Notes under the pieces: generated by a model | The model's input: the letters and a program-made list of their open reading frames with translations, nothing else | Database searches by the model: none | Told to the model about the DNA's origin: nothing | Position numbers and translations under genes: made by a program | Source of the DNA: JBLHGU01 sp047615875 | GTDB taxonomy: Bacteria > Pseudomonadota > Gammaproteobacteria > Arenicellales > CAJQKF01 | DNA: 7,129 bases | NCBI GenBank assembly: GCA_047615875.1 | Contig: JBLHGU010000259.1 | Coordinates: forward strand, 1-7,129 | Reading direction: 5' to 3' | Part shown: in pieces, positions 5,922 to 7,129 of the stretch | Numbering within the stretch: the stretch's first letter is position 1 | Layout of the letters: each line of letters starts with the position of its first letter

Positions 5922-6788
5922 ATGTTTAGATTCTCGGTTGATCAAATTCAATGTTTTCAGGCGGTCGTGGTGGAGGGCAGCTTCAATCAGGCAGGGGAAC
6001 GTCTGGGCCGGGCCAAGTCAGCGGTTCGTTATGCGATCAATTCGCTTGAAGAGCAACTTGGTTTTCCGCTGTTGGATCGTCGATCCTACCGGCCAATACC
6101 CACCGTTCAGGGTCGGTCTTTTTTACAACGATCTGAGAAATTATTGCTTGAGTACGAAGAGCTCAAAGTCTTCTCTCAGCAAATTTCCGAAGGCGTGGAA
6201 GCACGCCTTGCGATTAGTGCATCGGGTCTGTGTGATTTAAGTGGGCTTTATTCGATCATAAAACAGGCCATGCAGTTGTTCCCCTCTACAGAAATAGTGC
6301 TGGAGCGAGAGTTGTTAAGCGGCGAACGCATGTTGTTTCGTGAGATGGTGGATATCGCGATTTTTGAGAATGTGCGTAACTGGGATGATCTTGAGTTCAA
6401 GCAAATTGATCATATTCGCATGGTCCCTGTGATTGCCGGTGACCACGCTTTTCTGAGCTTGCCAGAGAACCAACAAAATCTCGAAAGTCTGTTTCAACAC
6501 CCACAGATCGTTCAGCGCAGTACGATACCGGATGACGATCTACAATTTGGCATTTACAAACAATCTCTCAAGTGGCGGGTGGCTGATACACCATCCAAAC
6601 GAGAGGTAATCCTGAATGGTCTTGGGTGGGGTAAATTGCCAGAACACCTAATTTTCGACGACCTTGCAAGCCAACGACTGGTCAGTATTGAGCAGATTGA
6701 CCAGGTAACGGAACTGGATGTTTATCTATGTCGTAGAAAGAAAGGTCACATGGGGCAGGTTGCGCGTTTTATTTGGGATTCTTTTTGA
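5922..6788 (+). CDS. LysR-family transcriptional regulator
   Basis: A 288-residue protein, normal size for the family. The N-terminal winged helix-turn-helix covers about residues 4-63: FSVDQIQCFQAVVVEGSFN, then AGERLGRAKSAVRYAINSLE and EQLGFPLLDRR. The core scaffold is standard, but LGRAKSAVRYAI replaces the commoner LxxSQPAVSxxI. A linker helix follows (65-90) and then the LysR substrate-binding domain (about 92-288), with the late motif EVILNGLGWGKLPEHLI (228-244) typical of this fold. The ATG lacks a clear Shine-Dalgarno. The gene is divergent from the membrane-protein/YceI pair, the usual position of a LysR gene relative to its target. Whether it also governs the aromatic operon more than 2.5 kb away is unknown. 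The inducer is not evident. Confidence 0.93.
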   Translation: MFRFSVDQIQCFQAVVVEGSFNQAGERLGRAKSAVRYAINSLEEQLGFPLLDRRSYRPIPTVQGRSFLQRSEKLLLEYEELKVFSQQISEGVEARLAISASGLCDLSGLYSIIKQAMQLFPSTEIVLERELLSGERMLFREMVDIAIFENVRNWDDLEFKQIDHIRMVPVIAGDHAFLSLPENQQNLESLFQHPQIVQRSTIPDDDLQFGIYKQSLKWRVADTPSKREVILNGLGWGKLPEHLIFDDLASQRLVSIEQIDQVTELDVYLCRRKKGHMGQVARFIWDSF

Positions 6789-6809
6789 GACATACTATTG
6801 TGTCCCGAA

Positions 6810-6839
6810 TGGCTCTAAGTTAAGCCGGTTCAGTTACTG
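6810..6839 (+). repeat. Copy B of the 30-bp dispersed repeat
   Basis: Same orientation as copy A at 3561-3590, 26 of 30 positions identical. It starts 22 bp after the LysR stop and ends exactly where recognisable IS66 transposase coding sequence begins (about 6840). That suggests it belongs to a separate element, or marks a recombination joint that cut the IS66. Confidence 0.6.
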
Positions 6840-6962
6840 CTTAATGGCCACAATCCGTATACTTATCTAGTGCATGTTTTTAAAGAACTGCCCACGATCA
6901 ACACAGTCGATGGATTCGATGCGTTGTTACCGTGGAATGTGTCGCCTGATACGTTACAGTAG
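6840..6962 (+). pseudogene. C-terminal fragment of an IS66 transposase (TnpC-type)
   Basis: Read from 6840 the frame gives LNGHNPYTYLVHVFKELP and then TVDGFDALLPWNVSPDTLQ before TAG 6960-6962. The LNGHxPYxYLxxVxxxLP...ALLPWN pattern is the conserved extreme C-terminus of IS66 transposases. Upstream of 6840 the frame reads into the 30-bp repeat, meets TAA at 6816-6818, and loses similarity. The catalytic DDE core and zinc-finger regions are absent, so only about 40 of roughly 500 residues remain. Confidence 0.8.
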
Positions 6963-7003
6963 GTAAGCCAGCCGCTCGAGTAGGGGTACTTTGCATCGCT
7001 TAC
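6840..7003 (+). mobile_element. Right-end remnant of an IS66-family insertion sequence
   Basis: This contains the last 40 codons of an IS66 transposase followed by about 40 bp and a terminal repeat. On the minus strand the end reads GTAAGCGATGCAAAGTACCC from 7003 inward; IS66 elements characteristically begin with GTAAGC. Beyond 7003 the sequence changes directly to a CheR-domain reading frame on the opposite strand, so 7003 is taken as the exact element boundary. A second GGTAAGC (6962-6968) forms an internal inverted pair with GCTTACC (6998-7004). Everything left of 6840 is missing, including the accessory genes and the left repeat, so the element is dead. Confidence 0.75.
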
Positions 7004-7129
7004 CCTGAAGGTAGCGAGCATATTCGTTAATATCGTTAATCTGATGGACAGTCATACGCCGTTCGATGCGGCGACAGATGGTGTTTTTCTTATAGAGTGA
7101 GAAATCATGAGCCGTTTGGGATCTCAAAA
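7004..7129 (-). pseudogene. CheR-type methyltransferase N-terminal domain, cut by IS66
   Basis: On the minus strand the frame entering from the right edge reads LRSQTAHDFSLYKK, then RRIERRMTVHQIND and NEYARYLQ, and stops matching at 7004. This is the helical N-terminal subdomain of CheR, the SAM-dependent enzyme that methylates glutamates of chemoreceptors. The version with TxHDFSxYKxxTxxRRIERRM and YxRYLQ is typical of large CheB-CheR-PAS fusion proteins. Family members continue with ENPxExxxLFKDLLIGVTxFFRD. Here the frame enters the IS66 end instead, reads about 16 unrelated residues and ends at TAA 6956-6954. The SAM-binding domain is therefore lost at this locus. The part upstream lies outside the window. 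Confidence 0.8.

Noticed and set aside
3561..6839. The two 30-bp repeats as inverted ends of one complete transposon
   Set aside because: They are in direct, not inverted, orientation and no transposase lies between them. The genes in between are YceI, a membrane protein and LysR.

Overview
The window looks like gammaproteobacterial chromosome of moderate G+C content. The reasons are REP/BIME-type palindromes with a GTAG head, a disulfide-type periplasmic YceI protein, a LysR regulator and an IS66 relic. Genus cannot be judged from the sequence alone.

Left part (1-3590), aromatic catabolism. The first 43 bases hold the start of a leftward gene resembling the hydroxypyruvate isomerase (Hyi) family. 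It diverges from a rightward flavin reductase-like (FMN split-barrel) gene. That gene converges on a tightly packed leftward operon, in transcription order: an FAH-family hydrolase/isomerase, an NTF2/SnoaL-like small protein, and an MhpB-type class III extradiol ring-cleavage dioxygenase. The last two genes look intact, and the ring-cleavage enzyme keeps the family's histidines. The lead FAH gene is broken. It has an in-frame TAA replacing the GY of the family's GYTVFND motif, and a second TAA inside a short +1/-1 frameshifted stretch. Both halves stay in one reading frame and the full length (327 codons) is normal, so this is recent decay of one gene rather than two genes. If the lesions are real, this meta-cleavage route has lost the step after ring opening at this locus.

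Middle (3590-4302), gene-poor and repeat-rich. It holds a BIME made of two inverted REP units, a partial third REP-like unit of another subtype, a leftward ORF that may be a fragment of a surface protein, and a separate palindrome with GGGGACAGA arms just past the next gene's stop.

Right part. A leftward pair encodes a polytopic membrane protein of unknown function followed by a secreted YceI-family protein. A divergent LysR-type regulator gene follows.

Right end (6810-7129), a scar made of nested insertions. On the minus strand a CheR-type methyltransferase domain enters from the edge and stops abruptly at 7004. There it meets the right end of an IS66-family element, of which only the C-terminus of the transposase and the terminal repeat remain. 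The IS66 piece is itself cut at about 6840, exactly where a 30-bp repeat begins whose second copy (26/30 identical) abuts the BIME at 3590. No complete new system is visible. The most informative points are the decaying FAH gene inside an otherwise intact operon, and the layered repeat/IS junctions.
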